A stretch of DNA of 64,000 nucleotides, taken from positions 1-64,000 of the forward strand of contig CAMVIM010000021.1 in the NCBI GenBank assembly GCA_947167515.1, given 5' to 3'. The position numbers and the translations under genes were made by a program. Source of the stretch: an uncultured Prevotellaceae bacterium (lineage in GTDB: Bacteria > Bacteroidota > Bacteroidia > Bacteroidales > Bacteroidaceae). This document shows positions 62,409-64,000 of this stretch, piece after piece; position 1 is the stretch's first letter, and each line of letters starts with the position of its first letter. The notes under the pieces are model-generated. The model ran no database searches, had not been told where the DNA came from, and worked only from the letters and a program-made list of their open reading frames with translations.

Positions 62409-62990
62409 TCACTCCTTCTTGTTGCAGAATCGGTTCTCTTCCGTATTCCAGACCATCACCTTGTTGGTGTGGGTGATGTCGGCAGGCTTGTCGCTACCAT
62501 CCACGCGGAGAGCCAGGGGGTTGTAGCTCACGATGGTCAGTTCGTTGGTTGTGGCCGACGTGCTGATGATGCGGAACTGCTCCGATGTAGGCTCTTCCAG
62601 GTAGTCTGTGGCTGTGAGCGGTTGCCAACTGGTGCTGTAGAATTGGATGGATGAGTCGATGATGCTGTCGCTTCGTACGGTGTTGATGACCATGATGATC
62701 CGCTGTCCGTCGCTTTTCGTCAACATCTTCATCTCCTTGCTCGAATTGGGCGAGACGGTCATGCGGGCATAGTCGTCTGTCAGTTCGTTCATGATGGTGA
62801 ACTTGCTCAGCAGGTTGCGTGTCTGCATGAACTTACCGTTCTTCTGGTTATCGACCAATTCCAGCCGGTTGTATTCAGAGAGGACGGGGCACACTTCCTG
62901 CGGCATTCGTAGGAAGAGATCCTTGAGCGATTGTGCTCGAAGACCTGAAAGTGAACAACTGAGAACTAAAAGTATAAGTATCTTTTTCAT
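62409..62990 (-). CDS. DUF3256 family exported protein
   Basis: A 193-residue exported protein with signal peptide ending LRAQ (residue 20). The mature part begins SLKDLFLRMPQEVCPVLSEYNR, the start of DUF3256, a family of Bacteroidales proteins of unknown function, and is beta-rich (ARMTVSPNSSKEMKML, IIMVINTVRSDSIIDS). It sits between a MacB-type permease gene and tamL on the same strand, so an envelope role is plausible. Confidence 0.82.
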   Translation of the reverse strand: MKKILILLVLSCSLSGLRAQSLKDLFLRMPQEVCPVLSEYNRLELVDNQKNGKFMQTRNLLSKFTIMNELTDDYARMTVSPNSSKEMKMLTKSDGQRIIMVINTVRSDSIIDSSIQFYSTSWQPLTATDYLEEPTSEQFRIISTSATTNELTIVSYNPLALRVDGSDKPADITHTNKVMVWNTEENRFCNKKE

Positions 62991-63050
62991 CTTCTTATGT
63001 GCAATTGACTAATCGATTGTAAATTGTAAATCGTCAAATCGTCAATGAGT

Positions 63051-64000
63051 TTATTCATGTCGGATGGCTTCGATAGGGTCCATGTTGGCAGCCTTGCGTG
63101 CGGGGATGTAGCCGAAGATGACACCGATGAAGGTGCAGACCGCAAAAGACACATAGATGGACCATGCAGGAATGCTGGAAGGCATACCGATGAGCGGCAC
63201 GACAAAGTTGCTGACAAGTCCTCCGAGCAAGATTCCCAAGAGTCCACCTGTGAGCGAGATGATTACCGACTCGATGAGGAACTGGAGCGAGATGACCAGT
63301 CCCGTTGCACCAACGGCCATGCGCAGGCCAATCTCTTTGGTGCGTTCGGTGACGGACACGAGCATGATGTTCATGATGCCGATACCTGCCACCAGGAGCG
63401 AGAATGCCGCTGCCACCACGAGAATGATGGTGACGGTGTCCATCGTGGAGGACATGGTTTCCATCATCTCGGCCTGTGAGCGGATAGTGAAGTCATCCAC
63501 CGCATCGGCCTTCAGCTTGTGATTGCTGCGCAGGATTTGGGTCAGTTCCTCGATGGCTGCATCGGAGAGTTCCTCGGTGAGTGCGGAGCAGACGATGGAG
63601 GAGAAGTAGGTCTGTGCGGCGATGCGCTTCATCACGCAGGTGTAGGGTGCGATGATGACATTGTCTTGATCCATGCCCCATGAGTTGTAGCCCTTGCTTT
63701 TCAGCACACCGACGATGCGCAGGGGGATGGATCTGAAGCGGATGTTCTTGCCGATGGCTTCGTTTTCCTTGCCTTCACCAAAGAGTTCCTTGACGATGGT
63801 GGCGCCGACCACACACACTTTCGATGCCTTGCGGATGTCTTCTTCCGTGAAGACGGTGCCTTCTTCCACTTCCCATTGCTTGATGTCGAGGTATTCAGAC
63901 GATTCGCCATAGATGGTGCTGGTCGTGTTGTTGTTGCCATAGATGACCTGACCTGACGAGGTGACTTCGGGCGAGACATAGCTGACGAATTTCTTTTCTG
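63051..64000 (-). CDS. MacB-type ABC transporter permease (N-terminus outside window)
   Basis: The C-terminal 316 codons of an FtsX/MacB-family permease; the frame is open to the right edge. The periplasmic part includes GNNNTTSTIYGESSEYLDIK and RKASKVCVVGATIVKELFGE, typical of the MacB_PCD domain. Three membrane helices follow: TIILVVAAAFSLLVAGIGIM, the pair around ESVIISLTGGLLGILLGG and IYVSFAVCTFIGVIFGYIPA, then the cytoplasmic end ARKAANMDPIEAIRHE. Such permeases pair with an ATPase to export peptides, lipids or drugs. A GTG-started shorter frame from 63869 is not a real start. Confidence 0.92.
   Translation of the reverse strand, partial: EKKFVSYVSPEVTSSGQVIYGNNNTTSTIYGESSEYLDIKQWEVEEGTVFTEEDIRKASKVCVVGATIVKELFGEGKENEAIGKNIRFRSIPLRIVGVLKSKGYNSWGMDQDNVIIAPYTCVMKRIAAQTYFSSIVCSALTEELSDAAIEELTQILRSNHKLKADAVDDFTIRSQAEMMETMSSTMDTVTIILVVAAAFSLLVAGIGIMNIMLVSVTERTKEIGLRMAVGATGLVISLQFLIESVIISLTGGLLGILLGGLVSNFVVPLIGMPSSIPAWSIYVSFAVCTFIGVIFGYIPARKAANMDPIEAIRHE

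Noticed and set aside
1-64000. tRNA or rRNA genes
   Set aside because: I looked for cloverleaf-like and rRNA-like stretches in the larger gaps and found none I could support; a tRNA scan would settle it.

Overview
The window looks like a chromosomal segment of a Bacteroidales bacterium, most likely Prevotellaceae (Prevotella/Segatella type). The signs are promoters of the Bacteroidetes form (TTTG about 19-21 nt upstream of TAnnTTTG) in front of many genes, families typical of the order (DUF4494, DUF4270, DUF4348, DUF3256, TamL, BspA-type leucine-rich repeats, C-terminal tails of type IX secretion style), and little Shine-Dalgarno signal. Most of the window is ordinary core chromosome with accessory patches. 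I saw no rRNA, tRNA, CRISPR array or complete insertion sequence.

Layout. 1-4973: the 3' part of a type I restriction locus (hsdS, cut by the window edge; a HEPN-domain gene; hsdR). 4936-10524: an HD-domain hydrolase, a secreted BNR/LamG glycan-active protein and a divergent secreted alpha/beta hydrolase. 10680-12534: DUF4494, YggS-type PLP protein and a Crp/Fnr regulator whose start abuts a 15-unit heptamer repeat. 12674-16514: SppA protease, CPBP protease, a small HTH regulator and a DUF2975 membrane protein. 16699-29529: a two-gene surface operon, a 1533-residue leucine-rich-repeat protein with a dockerin-like pair followed by a 2738-residue protein with a cohesin-like N-terminus. 29933-34371: hexuronate-type MFS transporter, FolB, an orphan C-terminal domain of B12-dependent ribonucleotide reductase, a nitroreductase and an acidic-tailed protein. 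34750-44688: TPR lipoprotein, stand-alone AICAR transformylase, MltF-like transglycosylase, NhaC antiporter, a lipoprotein, PheS, DUF4348 lipoprotein, MurB and an MBL-fold hydrolase.

44780-50322 is the main accessory island and the best place to look for an undescribed system. It holds a three-gene DUF3791-DUF3990-DUF3791 cassette with four-base overlaps (the DUF3990 protein has the look of an ADP-ribosyltransferase toxin), the wreck of a HigBA toxin-antitoxin pair, and a leftward array: 49-residue small protein, SprT-like metallopeptidase, a structured 277-bp gap, YaaW-like protein, a 543-residue zinc-ribbon/membrane protein with a possible D-QxK nuclease motif, and a WYL-domain regulator. 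A palindrome beside the likely promoter of this array could be the regulator's operator.

51009-64000 returns to core-like genes: two exported proteins, a duplicated ABC ATPase with an altered first Walker B motif, a YqiA-like esterase, DUF4270 lipoprotein, a GT5 N-terminal-domain protein, a WalJ-like MBL hydrolase, AspS, TamL, DUF3256 protein and a MacB-type ABC permease cut by the right edge. Several intergenic palindromes recur, two of them directly upstream of -7 promoter boxes.
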